6,989 nucleotides of DNA from an uncultured Oscillibacter sp. (GCA_937884915.1 CALAAN010000364.1:1-6989); one strand, 5' to 3'; positions 1 through 4,280 are shown, counted from the stretch's first letter. Made by a program: numbers and translations. The notes: a model not told the origin generated them from the sequence alone.

Positions 1-1
1 C

Positions 2-40
2 CTGATTGGAGCCTTGCGGGAGAGGAGACTGAGGAAATGA
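2..40 (+). CDS. C-terminal tail of an upstream gene (partial)
   Basis: This frame is open from the window edge and reads LIGALRERRLRK before a TGA. The TGA overlaps the ATG of the next gene (ATGA), a spacing typical of phage operons and seen again further along. The basic tail gives no clue to function. The alternative is that the next gene's own frame, which is also open to the edge, starts further left. The good AGGAG site nine bases before the ATG at 37 argues against that. A fragment this short cannot be assigned to a family. Confidence 0.4.
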   Translation: MIGALRERRLRK

Positions 41-282
41 CGCAAGATCAATTCAACGAAATGTTCAAGGTCGCTATGGCGGCTTACCGCGCCGAACTGC
101 AGGACAATGACTGCGGCAGTTACAGCGCCGAAGGCCGTCAATTTATGATCGACAAGGGCCTCATGGTCGGCGGTAACCCGTTGCCGAACGGCGAGCCGAA
201 CTACATGTGGCAGGACTTCCTGACCCGTGAGCAGTTCGCGACCGTGCTCTTCCGGTACGCGAAGGCCCTGGGCGTCGCCTGA
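37..282 (+). CDS. Small SLH-like phage protein (81 aa), late/lysis region
   Basis: A soluble 81-aa protein with no signal peptide or membrane segment. The C-terminal half (residues ~30-75) has the shape of one S-layer-homology-like repeat: an Ala/Tyr-rich helix, a GL-x-x-GN turn, a MWQDFLTREQFATVLFRYA-type block, then a short tail. From memory, proteins of this kind recur beside holin and amidase genes at the end of Firmicutes phage structural operons; the exact role (wall association or baseplate) is not established. The start is the ATG with AGGAG nine bases upstream. The stop overlaps the next start by one base (TGATG), so the two genes are probably translationally coupled. No catalytic residues are seen. 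Confidence 0.75.
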   Translation: MTQDQFNEMFKVAMAAYRAELQDNDCGSYSAEGRQFMIDKGLMVGGNPLPNGEPNYMWQDFLTREQFATVLFRYAKALGVA

Positions 283-605
283 TGGGCCGCCATGAGAAAA
301 AGCCCTCGAAGAAGAAAGTCAAGATCGAATGGAGCAAGCTCGTATGCCTGTTGACGATTCTCGCCGGTCTCTTGATCGTGCAAGAGTGCCTCTTCCTTAT
401 GTACCTTTGCATCAAGGGGGGCTACACCGCTACGGCTGCCTGGCTTACCGCTGCAACCGGCGTAGGCGAGGCGGTTATCATCGCCGGCGCGAACGGGTAT
501 CTCGGGCTTGCGAAATCCGATCACAAACGCGGCGGTATCACATTCGAGGCCGCCAAAGCAAAAGACTTCACCGAGGACGAGGATAAAAACAGCCCTCCGA
601 TATAA
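282..605 (+). CDS. Two-helix membrane protein, holin-like (107 aa)
   Basis: The N-terminus is strongly basic (HEKKPSKKKVK, residues 4-14). Two hydrophobic segments follow, about residues 20-44 and 50-76, and then a charged, acidic tail. A positive N-terminus with two helices and a charged C-terminus is the general layout of small phage holins and holin-neighbour membrane proteins. It sits one base from the SLH-like gene and directly before a strong terminator, so it is the last gene of the rightward module. There is no separate ribosome binding site, in keeping with coupling through TGATG. No family-specific motif is recognised, so a holin role is an inference from topology and place; an accessory membrane protein is equally possible. 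Confidence 0.7.
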   Translation: MGRHEKKPSKKKVKIEWSKLVCLLTILAGLLIVQECLFLMYLCIKGGYTATAAWLTAATGVGEAVIIAGANGYLGLAKSDHKRGGITFEAAKAKDFTEDEDKNSPPI

Positions 606-612
606 CTGAAAA

Positions 613-654
613 GCCCTCCTGCGGATTCGTCCGCGGGAGGGCCCTTTTTCTTTT
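613..654 (+). terminator. Strong rho-independent terminator with UUCG loop
   Basis: A 13-bp stem (613-625 with 630-642, one G-T wobble) closes on the stable tetraloop TTCG and is followed by CCTTTTTCTTTT. It ends the rightward module whose last stop is at 605. Four A residues just before the stem give a short T-run on the other strand, so it may also stop the leftward pair that ends at 653. Confidence 0.92.
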
Positions 655-856
655 ATATCTTGCGGCCGTTATACGCCAACTTTTCAACGAGCTCGCCGGT
701 GGGCGCATAGACCTCGCAGGCAAGCCAAGCCGATGCAGCGAGATCGCTATTCAGCGCAAAGGCTCGGACTGCCTGGGACGGTTCTGCGACCTCATACAAG
801 CGCTCTTTACAGACTCGGCCCGCGTCCATATACCGGACAAGAAGATCATATTTCAT
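653..856 (-). CDS. Small unknown protein coupled to the RHH gene (67 aa)
   Basis: A soluble 67-aa protein starting MKYDLLVRYMDAGRV and ending with NGRKI. Its middle is Ala-rich (residues ~24-45), and the strand-like ends suggest a small alpha/beta fold. It is not recognised. Its ATG lies inside the last codons of the RHH gene (11-base overlap), so it is co-transcribed and probably translationally coupled with it. A DNA-binding RHH protein followed by a small overlapping gene recalls toxin-antitoxin order, but this protein shows no RelE, MazF, HicA or PIN features. A simple accessory gene is as likely. Transcription probably ends at the hairpin just beyond its stop. Confidence 0.7.
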   Translation of the reverse strand: MKYDLLVRYMDAGRVCKERLYEVAEPSQAVRAFALNSDLAASAWLACEVYAPTGELVEKLAYNGRKI

Positions 857-1034
857 CGTTGCCGGTCTCCTTCGCTACCAAGTCCAGGATAAACCGGTTG
901 ACGCTCTTGCCAGCACTCGCCGCGGCTTTTTGAATATAGTCCTTCTGGCCTTTCTTCACCTTCAGCTCAATGCGCTCGTAGGTTTTGCGGTTATAGCGTT
1001 CCGTCGCTTCTCGCTGAGCGTCCGAGTAGGCCAT
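846..1034 (-). CDS. Ribbon-helix-helix (Arc/MetJ-type) DNA-binding protein (62 aa)
   Basis: After a polar N-terminal extension comes a typical RHH core: a strand (ERIELKV, residues ~20-26), helix A (~30-40), a turn with Gly-Lys-Ser-Val-Asn, and helix B (~43-55, VNRFILDLVAKE). RHH proteins bind DNA as dimers by placing the paired strand in the major groove, and many repress their own promoters. Two imperfect palindromes upstream (1051-1076 and 1094-1111) are natural candidate sites. The start is the ATG at 1034; GGTGG and GGAAAGGA upstream can serve as ribosome binding site. It heads a two-gene leftward unit. Its regulon is unknown; binding to the palindromes is an inference. Confidence 0.82.
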   Translation of the reverse strand: MAYSDAQREATERYNRKTYERIELKVKKGQKDYIQKAAASAGKSVNRFILDLVAKETGNDEI

Positions 1035-1050
1035 GCGTCCACCGTCCTTT

Positions 1051-1076
1051 CCTTTTTACTATTATTAGTATAAAGG
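1051..1076. promoter_or_regulatory. Palindrome in the RHH gene leader (possible operator)
   Basis: Two 11-base arms (CCTTTTTACTA and TAGTATAAAGG) match at 10 of 11 positions around a 4-base spacer. It begins 17 bases upstream of the RHH start and overlaps AAAGGA on the minus strand, part of a possible ribosome binding site. It could be an autoregulatory operator or an mRNA hairpin that limits translation. Confidence 0.5.
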
Positions 1077-1093
1077 AATAGGCGGATTCTTCG

Positions 1094-1111
1094 TATAATG
1101 TCGACCGTATA
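1094..1111. promoter_or_regulatory. Shared operator-like palindrome, copy 1
   Basis: An 18-bp imperfect palindrome, TATAATGTC facing GACCGTATA (7 of 9 positions symmetric). It lies between the leftward promoter-like element (1141-1196) and the RHH gene, inside the transcribed leader or overlapping a secondary promoter. The same palindrome, better conserved, covers the -10 box of the leftward gene starting at 2080. Confidence 0.5.
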
Positions 1112-1140
1112 AAAATAGGGGGCCCCTCTCTCACAATATC

Positions 1141-1196
1141 AATTTTACCGCGTTTAGTAAGCGTTGTAAATCGGCAGAACTCCACAGGTTTTTACT
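1141..1196 (-). promoter_or_regulatory. Leftward copy of the repeated promoter-like element
   Basis: On the minus strand this 56-bp stretch reads AGTAAAAACC...CTTACTAAAC and ends CGCGGTAAAATT. It aligns along its length, with one inserted base, to the rightward copies at 1194, 2167 and 3192. TAAAAT is the likely -10 box, which would drive the RHH gene and its partner through a leader of about 100 bases. Its upstream end overlaps that of the rightward copy by three bases, so the two form a divergent promoter pair. Confidence 0.6.
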
Positions 1197-1249
1197 AAAA
1201 ACGCTGAGCAGTTCGTCGGCATACGAAATCTACTAACCGCGGTAAAATT
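1194..1249 (+). promoter_or_regulatory. Rightward promoter-like element, copy 1
   Basis: It contains the conserved blocks GAGCAGTTCGTCGGCATACG, CTACTAA and CGGTAAAATT. TAAAAT is a good -10 hexamer, but no TTGACA-like box lies 17 bases upstream. Instead that place holds a short palindrome (TTCGT-CGGCAT-ACGAA), as expected for an activator-dependent promoter. It drives the unit beginning with the 34-aa gene. Transcription would begin near 1253-1255, right at an inverted repeat. Confidence 0.62.
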
Positions 1250-1254
1250 ATAAA

Positions 1255-1314
1255 TGTCAAGAGGAAAGGAGCTTGACAAAAAGAAAGAGCCTGCAGCCGA
1301 CACCTGCAAGCTCT
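1255..1314 (+). promoter_or_regulatory. Structured 5' leader of the 34-aa gene
   Basis: Two hairpins can form between the promoter element and the gene. The first pairs TGTCAAG (1255-1261) with CTTGACA (1272-1278), at the predicted transcript end. The second pairs 1286-1290 with 1310-1314 and 1293-1296 with 1304-1307. Neither covers the ribosome binding site at 1319-1325. A 5'-terminal hairpin could protect the mRNA. A TTG-started 19-codon frame (1273-1332) runs through the leader, but it lacks a properly spaced ribosome binding site. Confidence 0.4.
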
Positions 1315-1333
1315 AAGAAAGGAGGTGCGTGAA

Positions 1334-1438
1334 ATGCCTGATGGCTACACCCCTTACGGTTACCTCGGTAAGGTCGATGGTCGACAGATCGAGGTTGTCT
1401 CCGAAGAAGAACTCTATGAGCTTCTTGAAGACGGATAA
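1334..1438 (+). CDS. 34-aa acidic microprotein
   Basis: A very short gene reading MPDGYTPYGYLGKVDGR... and ending in an acidic helix EEELYELLEDG. A textbook AAAGGAGGTG site sits eight bases before the ATG, and the promoter element and structured leader lie just upstream, so translation is likely. The first half is rich in Tyr, Gly and Pro; the second could form one amphipathic acidic helix. It has no Cys, no membrane segment and no recognised family. The small size and acidity would fit a DNA-mimic or protein-binding inhibitor, but nothing in the sequence proves this. It is followed by a GC-rich hairpin and the 71-aa gene. Confidence 0.6.
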   Translation: MPDGYTPYGYLGKVDGRQIEVVSEEELYELLEDG

Positions 1439-1456
1439 CCGATAATCACCCTACGA

Positions 1457-1484
1457 GCCTGGCCGGTCGCAAGACCGGCTGGGC
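1457..1484 (+). promoter_or_regulatory. 12-bp GC-rich hairpin with GCAA tetraloop
   Basis: Positions 1457-1468 pair with 1473-1484 (two G-T wobbles) around GCAA, a stable GNRA-type loop. The stem follows the 34-aa gene by 18 bases. Only a broken T-rich stretch follows (CCTTTCATTATATATC), so it may be a weak terminator or an mRNA-stabilising or processing structure between the 34-aa and 71-aa genes. Confidence 0.55.
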
Positions 1485-1556
1485 CCCAAGGTGCCTTTCA
1501 TTATATATCGTTCTACGTGATTTGTAAATGCTTAATTTTGAAGGAGGTACACCCCT

Positions 1557-1772
1557 ATGACGAGAGCGGAAAAAATTACCTTTGCGAAAAAGCTGGTCAA
1601 CAGCTATCAGCGGCAAATTGCCGAGTGCGTTGAGCGCGGTGTGTTTCTTGCCGGCGAATATACTTGGCAAGAAAGCCTTGCTGATAATACCGGCGTCGAC
1701 GTTGATACGCTGGCGCAAATCGATACTTTACCAGACGCCGACCTTGACAAAATCATCAACGCCTATTGCTGA
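1557..1772 (+). CDS. Unknown small helical protein (71 aa)
   Basis: A soluble protein beginning MTRAEKITFAKKLVNSYQRQ, predicted mostly helical. The middle contains WQESLADNTGVDVDTLAQID, which could be a short helix-turn-helix-like segment, though the fit is weak. The start has a strong AAGGAGG site eight bases upstream. It follows the 34-aa gene in the same direction and probably shares its transcript. Its stop overlaps the end of the leftward HNH-associated gene by ten bases, so the two genes converge. Codon use is more AT-rich than in the SprT-like gene downstream, suggesting a separate origin. No family is recognised. Confidence 0.72.
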   Translation: MTRAEKITFAKKLVNSYQRQIAECVERGVFLAGEYTWQESLADNTGVDVDTLAQIDTLPDADLDKIINAYC

Positions 1773-2080
1773 CGGAGCGGACCGACGAGCTTCTCAGCCT
1801 GTTCCATGATGGCGCGCCAGTTTTCTTGAAATGCAGCCCAGACCTCGCGGTCCTGTTTCGGCGCAGAGTCAAAGCCTTTACGGCCGTTCGCCTGGCCTAC
1901 AGGGTCAAGACTTGCGTAAACAGTCATACGCATTGCAAGCGAGGCTGGCGTGCGATCAAGTTTTTTCGCAATTTCAATAATCTGTGGATTGATTGACTGA
2001 ATTTTGTTATAAGGCGTGACCGCATAAAGCGCGCAGGCCACAATACTTTCTTCGCGAGTCCAGTTTTTTCGTTCGGCCAT
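1763..2080 (-). CDS. HNH-endonuclease N-terminal-type domain, standalone (105 aa)
   Basis: The sequence WTREESIVACALYAVTPYNK...INPQIIEIAKKLDRTPASLAMRM...FASxDP-like...VWAAFQENW closely resembles the N-terminal module of putative HNH restriction-type endonucleases (WTREELILALNLY..., ..NPEIIELAxxIGRTPNSVAMRL...). That module is thought to help recognise DNA. In those proteins an HNH nuclease domain follows; here the protein stops at residue 105 with no His/Asn/Cys catalytic segment. The ATG at 2080 has GAGGTG six bases upstream and is preferred over the GTG at 2089, which lies inside that site. The gene stands alone, leftward, under its own promoter with an operator-like palindrome. It may be a DNA-binding regulator, or a decayed or inhibitory nuclease fragment. 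Confidence 0.75.
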   Translation of the reverse strand: MAERKNWTREESIVACALYAVTPYNKIQSINPQIIEIAKKLDRTPASLAMRMTVYASLDPVGQANGRKGFDSAPKQDREVWAAFQENWRAIMEQAEKLVGPLRQQ

Positions 2081-2098
2081 AAGAAACACCTCTTTCCT

Positions 2099-2139
2099 TA
2101 TAATGCCGACATTATATCAGTTTGGCCCGATAAAAGCAA
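2099..2139 (-). promoter_or_regulatory. Promoter and operator of the leftward HNH-type gene
   Basis: On the minus strand TTGCTT (2134-2139), a 17-base spacer and a perfect TATAAT (2111-2116) form a reasonable vegetative promoter. The -10 box is one arm of an 18-bp palindrome at 2099-2116 (TATAATGCC facing GACATTATA, 8 of 9 symmetric). A protein bound there would block the promoter. The palindrome recurs in weaker form at 1094-1111. Confidence 0.62.
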
Positions 2140-2140
2140 G

Positions 2141-2221
2141 ACCTGTCAGAAGTGCTTAGCGAAATCAGTAAAACCTCGAGCAGTTCGTCGGCATACGAAA
2201 CTTACTAAACACGGTAAAATT
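2141..2221 (+). promoter_or_regulatory. Rightward promoter-like element, copy 2
   Basis: The core (2167-2221) matches copies 1 and 3: GAGCAGTTCGTCGGCATACG, then CTTACTAAAC, then CGGTAAAATT. Upstream, ACCTGTC...GCTTA...TCAGTAAAAC (2141-2173) is also shared with copy 3, so the repeat unit here is about 80 bp. TAAAAT is the likely -10 box. It serves the 110-aa and 66-aa genes. Confidence 0.65.
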
Positions 2222-2226
2222 AAAAA

Positions 2227-2315
2227 TGTCAAGAGGATAAAACAGAATGCGGACAGCGCCGCCCAGCTCACGAGCTTCAAGTGGTAAGCGCGCTGCGAAA
2301 GGTAGCCTCTTGACA
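2227..2315 (+). promoter_or_regulatory. Leader inverted repeat before the 110-aa gene
   Basis: TGTCAAGAGG (2227-2236) is perfectly complementary to CCTCTTGACA (2306-2315), 69 bases apart. Its left arm sits at the predicted transcript start, as in the first unit, and its right arm ends just before the ribosome binding site of the 110-aa gene. It could form a closing stem for the whole leader. Confidence 0.45.
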
Positions 2316-2330
2316 GAAAGGAAAACTCTT

Positions 2331-2663
2331 ATGGACAGACAACGCGCATGTTACAGCTACTCGGCGCTTACTCGTTGCGCTGACGCCGTGAAGGCTGCCA
2401 ACTGGACCGTACGACGCTCGGCAGAGCATTTCAGCAAATGCTTTGAAGTCAAAAAACTCTTTGACCTTTGCTATGATGAAACGCATTGTATGCTTTTCGA
2501 CGCAGATTTTTCCCCGTGGGCCGACTACTTAAAGACCGTTAACCGCAAAGACACAAAACGCGCCCTTGATAAGGAACTGCATAATTGCCATAGATTCCTC
2601 GCAAATGAACTTAATGCAATAGCCGCGCTCATGCGCGCTGGGGAGGTTGATTCTATTGACTAA
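2331..2663 (+). CDS. Unknown Cys-containing helical protein (110 aa)
   Basis: A soluble, mostly helical protein beginning MDRQRACYSYSALTRC. It has six cysteines, not arranged as a zinc knuckle, and its C-terminal third (DKELHNCHRFLANELNAIAALMRAG) looks like a long helix. No family is recognised. The ATG at 2331 is chosen because AAAGGA lies eight bases upstream. In-frame starts at 2310 (TTG) and 2247 (ATG, with a weaker AGAGGA) would add 7 or 28 residues; the longer extension is Ser/Ala/Arg-rich and looks like leader sequence. It is first in a two-gene unit behind promoter element 2, and its stop overlaps the next gene's TTG start region. Confidence 0.62.
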   Translation: MDRQRACYSYSALTRCADAVKAANWTVRRSAEHFSKCFEVKKLFDLCYDETHCMLFDADFSPWADYLKTVNRKDTKRALDKELHNCHRFLANELNAIAALMRAGEVDSID

Positions 2664-2856
2664 GGTTTACATTATTCAGGTCATGCCCGAGGCCAGTCTC
2701 GGGCGTGTCAGTCAAGAGGGTTATACCTCTTTGGAAAAGGCTCAGGCCTTTATCGAGAGCCGTTCGGACAAGCCTGCGCAGGTCTCGCCCTGGTTGTACC
2801 GCAGTACGGACGGCAATGACACCGACTACCTGATCTATGAGGTTCGCGTGATCTAA
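2656..2856 (+). CDS. Small unknown protein with TTG start (66 aa)
   Basis: A compact alpha/beta-looking protein: a strand MTKVYIIQVMPE, a helix SLEKAQAFIESR, a WLYRS segment, and an ending DYLIYEVRVI. This is the pattern of a one-domain protein with the last strand pairing with the first. No catalytic motif or family is recognised. The TTG at 2656 is preferred because GGGGAGG ends nine bases before it; a TTG at 2647 lies too close to that site. The start overlaps the end of the 110-aa gene by eight bases, so the two are coupled. A large hairpin terminator follows at once. Confidence 0.6.
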   Translation: MTKVYIIQVMPEASLGRVSQEGYTSLEKAQAFIESRSDKPAQVSPWLYRSTDGNDTDYLIYEVRVI

Positions 2857-2928
2857 GCAAAAAGCAAGCGTTTCTGCAAGCAAGTCAACAAATAAGCCAA
2901 CTCGCTTGCAGAAACGCGCTCTTTTTGC
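2857..2928. terminator. Large, probably bidirectional hairpin terminator
   Basis: Two 29-base arms (2857-2885 and 2900-2928) match at 25 of 29 positions. The core is a perfect 14-bp stem (GCGTTTCTGCAAGC with its complement). The arms end in AAAAAG and CTTTTT, so each strand has a T-run after the stem. It directly follows the stop at 2856 and closes the second unit. It is longer and more perfect than most terminators. Confidence 0.75.
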
Positions 2929-2933
2929 AAACG

Positions 2934-2959
2934 ACTTTCGTTATTTACATTAAGAAAGT
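2934..2959 (+). promoter_or_regulatory. Possible ribosome-site-covering stem
   Basis: ACTTTC (2934-2939) can pair with GAAAGT (2954-2959). The second arm includes most of the weak GAAAGTGAG ribosome binding site of the 64-aa gene. The stem is only six pairs with a 14-base loop, so its effect would be modest. Confidence 0.25.
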
Positions 2960-2969
2960 GAGATTTGCT

Positions 2970-3164
2970 ATGACTCCGTTTACGATCTTCCATAACGTCA
3001 AAACCGGCGCGTACGCTGCGGTTTATGACTTTGCTCTCCCGACCATGACCGGCATCGGCCGCAAAGAGGAATGGCTGCCGATCTACCACGGCCAGGCGAA
3101 CGGCTTGCTCGATAAGGCCAGACAGCGTGAGGCGTTCGTCAAGGCCCAGGAGCTCCGCGGCTGA
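2970..3164 (+). CDS. Unknown small protein (64 aa)
   Basis: A soluble protein starting MTPFTIFHNVKTGAYAAVYDF, probably two beta-strands followed by a C-terminal helix (LDKARQREAFVKAQELRG). No family is recognised. The ATG at 2970 has GAAAGTGAG eight to sixteen bases upstream; a start further left would read through the terminator hairpin. It lies alone between the large terminator and promoter element 3, with no copy of the repeated element in front. It must depend on read-through or on a weak promoter near 2926-2950 (TTGCAA is visible, but no clear -10 box). Confidence 0.6.
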   Translation: MTPFTIFHNVKTGAYAAVYDFALPTMTGIGRKEEWLPIYHGQANGLLDKARQREAFVKAQELRG

Positions 3165-3165
3165 T

Positions 3166-3246
3166 ACCTGTCGAAAGCGCTTAATAATTTCAGTAAAACC
3201 CCGAGCGCTTTGTCAGCATACGAAACTTACTAAACACGATAAAATC
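3166..3246 (+). promoter_or_regulatory. Rightward promoter-like element, copy 3
   Basis: The same ~80-bp unit as copy 2: ACCTGTC...GCTTA...TCAGTAAAAC, then GAGCGCTTTGTCAGCATACG, CTTACTAAAC and CGATAAAAT. It begins two bases after the 64-aa gene's stop and precedes the SprT-like gene. A short palindrome (TGTTCC-AG-GGAACA, 3252-3265) lies at the predicted transcript start. This is a different sequence from units 1 and 2 but in the same place. Confidence 0.65.
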
Positions 3247-3298
3247 ATAATTGTTCCAGGGAACACAACAAAATCAAACTTTTCAGGAGGATATACAA

Positions 3299-4174
3299 AT
3301 GAAGGACATGACTACCGTGCTGAACAAGAAGATCGTCAACAAGGAGACCAACGAGGTCCGCCTGGTCGTCAAGATCGACGAAGAGAACCGCAAAATCTTC
3401 TCCGTTCCTGCGAGCGAGCCCACCGCCGAGCCGACCTGCATGGCCGCCGCTTCCTATGATCGTCGCTGGCGTCTCTGCGAAGAGCCTGCCGCCGAAGAGC
3501 AGGTCACCGAGACCGCCGCCGAGTCCCAGCCCGAAGAGCCGAAGACCGAGGCCCCTACTGCGGAGGACAAGCCCGAGCCGATGAAGATGAGCGAGACGAT
3601 CACCGCCCTCGAGAATATCTTCGACAAGCTCAACGCGATCTACTTCGAGGGCAAGCTGCCCCGTCCGGTCATCACCGTTCAGACCACGCCGAAAGCGTAC
3701 GGCCATTGCTCCACCAAGAAGATCTGGAAGTCCGAGAATGAGGGCATGTACGAGATCAATCTCGGCGCTGAGTTCATCAACCGTCCGAAGGAATCCACTT
3801 GCGCGACCCTGCTGCATGAGATGGTTCATCTCTTCTGCACCGAAAACGAGATCGCCGACACCTGCCAGAATGGCCGCTACCACAACAAGACCTTCAAGGC
3901 TGAGTGTGAGAGCCGCGACCTGATCGTCGAGTACGACCGCGCCAACGGTTACGCGCATACCTCTCCGACCGACGCCTTCAAGGCCAAGCTTGCCGAGGCT
4001 GGCGTCGACCTGAGCGTCCGCTTCGCCCGCGTCATGCCGAAGGCTAAGGCCAAGGCCGAGCGCGAGAAGGCTCACCGCTACGTCTGCCCCGTCTGCGGTC
4101 AGGAGGTTCGTACCACTTCCGAGCTCAGCCTGATTTGCGGGCATTGCAACGTCACCATGGACCGCCTGGACTAA
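3299..4174 (+). CDS. SprT-like zinc metalloprotease with C-terminal zinc ribbon (291 aa)
   Basis: Residues ~98-235 form a SprT-like domain: an amphipathic start (ETITALENIFDKLNAIYFEG), the GH-C-S stretch (135-138), the zinc motif HEMVH (H173, E174 catalytic, H177), and a third ligand in YHNKTF (H195). A four-cysteine ribbon closes the protein (C263, C266, C280, C283). Residues 1-36 may be a small strand-rich module, joined by a Glu/Pro/Ala-rich linker (~38-97). The family includes eukaryotic Spartan, which digests DNA-bound proteins; phage and mobile-element members are poorly studied. AGGAGG lies eight bases before the ATG. It is the first gene of the long rightward run behind promoter element 3. 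Its codons are strikingly GC-rich compared with the small genes upstream. All key residues are present, so it should be active. Confidence 0.9.
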   Translation: MKDMTTVLNKKIVNKETNEVRLVVKIDEENRKIFSVPASEPTAEPTCMAAASYDRRWRLCEEPAAEEQVTETAAESQPEEPKTEAPTAEDKPEPMKMSETITALENIFDKLNAIYFEGKLPRPVITVQTTPKAYGHCSTKKIWKSENEGMYEINLGAEFINRPKESTCATLLHEMVHLFCTENEIADTCQNGRYHNKTFKAECESRDLIVEYDRANGYAHTSPTDAFKAKLAEAGVDLSVRFARVMPKAKAKAEREKAHRYVCPVCGQEVRTTSELSLICGHCNVTMDRLD

Positions 4175-4210
4175 CCCAGGCGAGTCCAGAATCTGGGAGT
4201 ATAAACACCA

Positions 4211-4252
4211 GGGCCCTGGGCGTAGAGCGCGATACGGCTCGCCCAGGAGCCC
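4211..4252 (+). promoter_or_regulatory. Strong hairpin between the SprT-like and 119-aa genes
   Basis: GGGCCCTGGGCG (4211-4222) pairs with 4240-4252 with a single bulged A at 4248, leaving a 17-base loop. No T-run follows, so it is not a standard terminator; an mRNA processing, stability or attenuation element is more likely. Just upstream, CTGGACT/AGTCCAG (4166-4172/4183-4189) competes with CCCAG/CTGGG (4175-4179/4193-4197), so alternative folds exist. Confidence 0.5.
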
Positions 4253-4280
4253 CGTAGGATAGTTTAAGGAGGAACGATAA

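Noticed and set aside
201..524. A 107-codon minus-strand frame across the first two genes
   Set aside because: It lies opposite two tightly spaced genes with clear features, has no good ribosome binding site, and its translation is compositionally random.
991..1185. A minus-strand 64-codon frame overlapping the divergent promoter region
   Set aside because: It overlaps the promoter-like element, two palindromes and the start of the RHH gene, and it has no ribosome binding site.
1273..1315. Perfect TTGACA boxes at 1273 and 2310 as -35 promoter elements
   Set aside because: No -10 hexamer lies 16-18 bases downstream in either case. Both are better explained as right arms of the leader inverted repeats.
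1141..3246. The repeated ~55-bp elements as a CRISPR array
   Set aside because: Copies are about 1 kb apart, lie on both strands, vary in sequence and always sit before genes; there is no short regular spacer pattern.
3245..4144. A 299-codon open frame on the minus strand opposite the SprT-like gene
   Set aside because: It is a by-product of the GC-rich codon bias of the SprT-like gene. Its product is low-complexity (Leu/Gly/Val/Asp), and it has no recognisable domain, whereas the plus strand has HExxH, a zinc ribbon and a perfect ribosome binding site.
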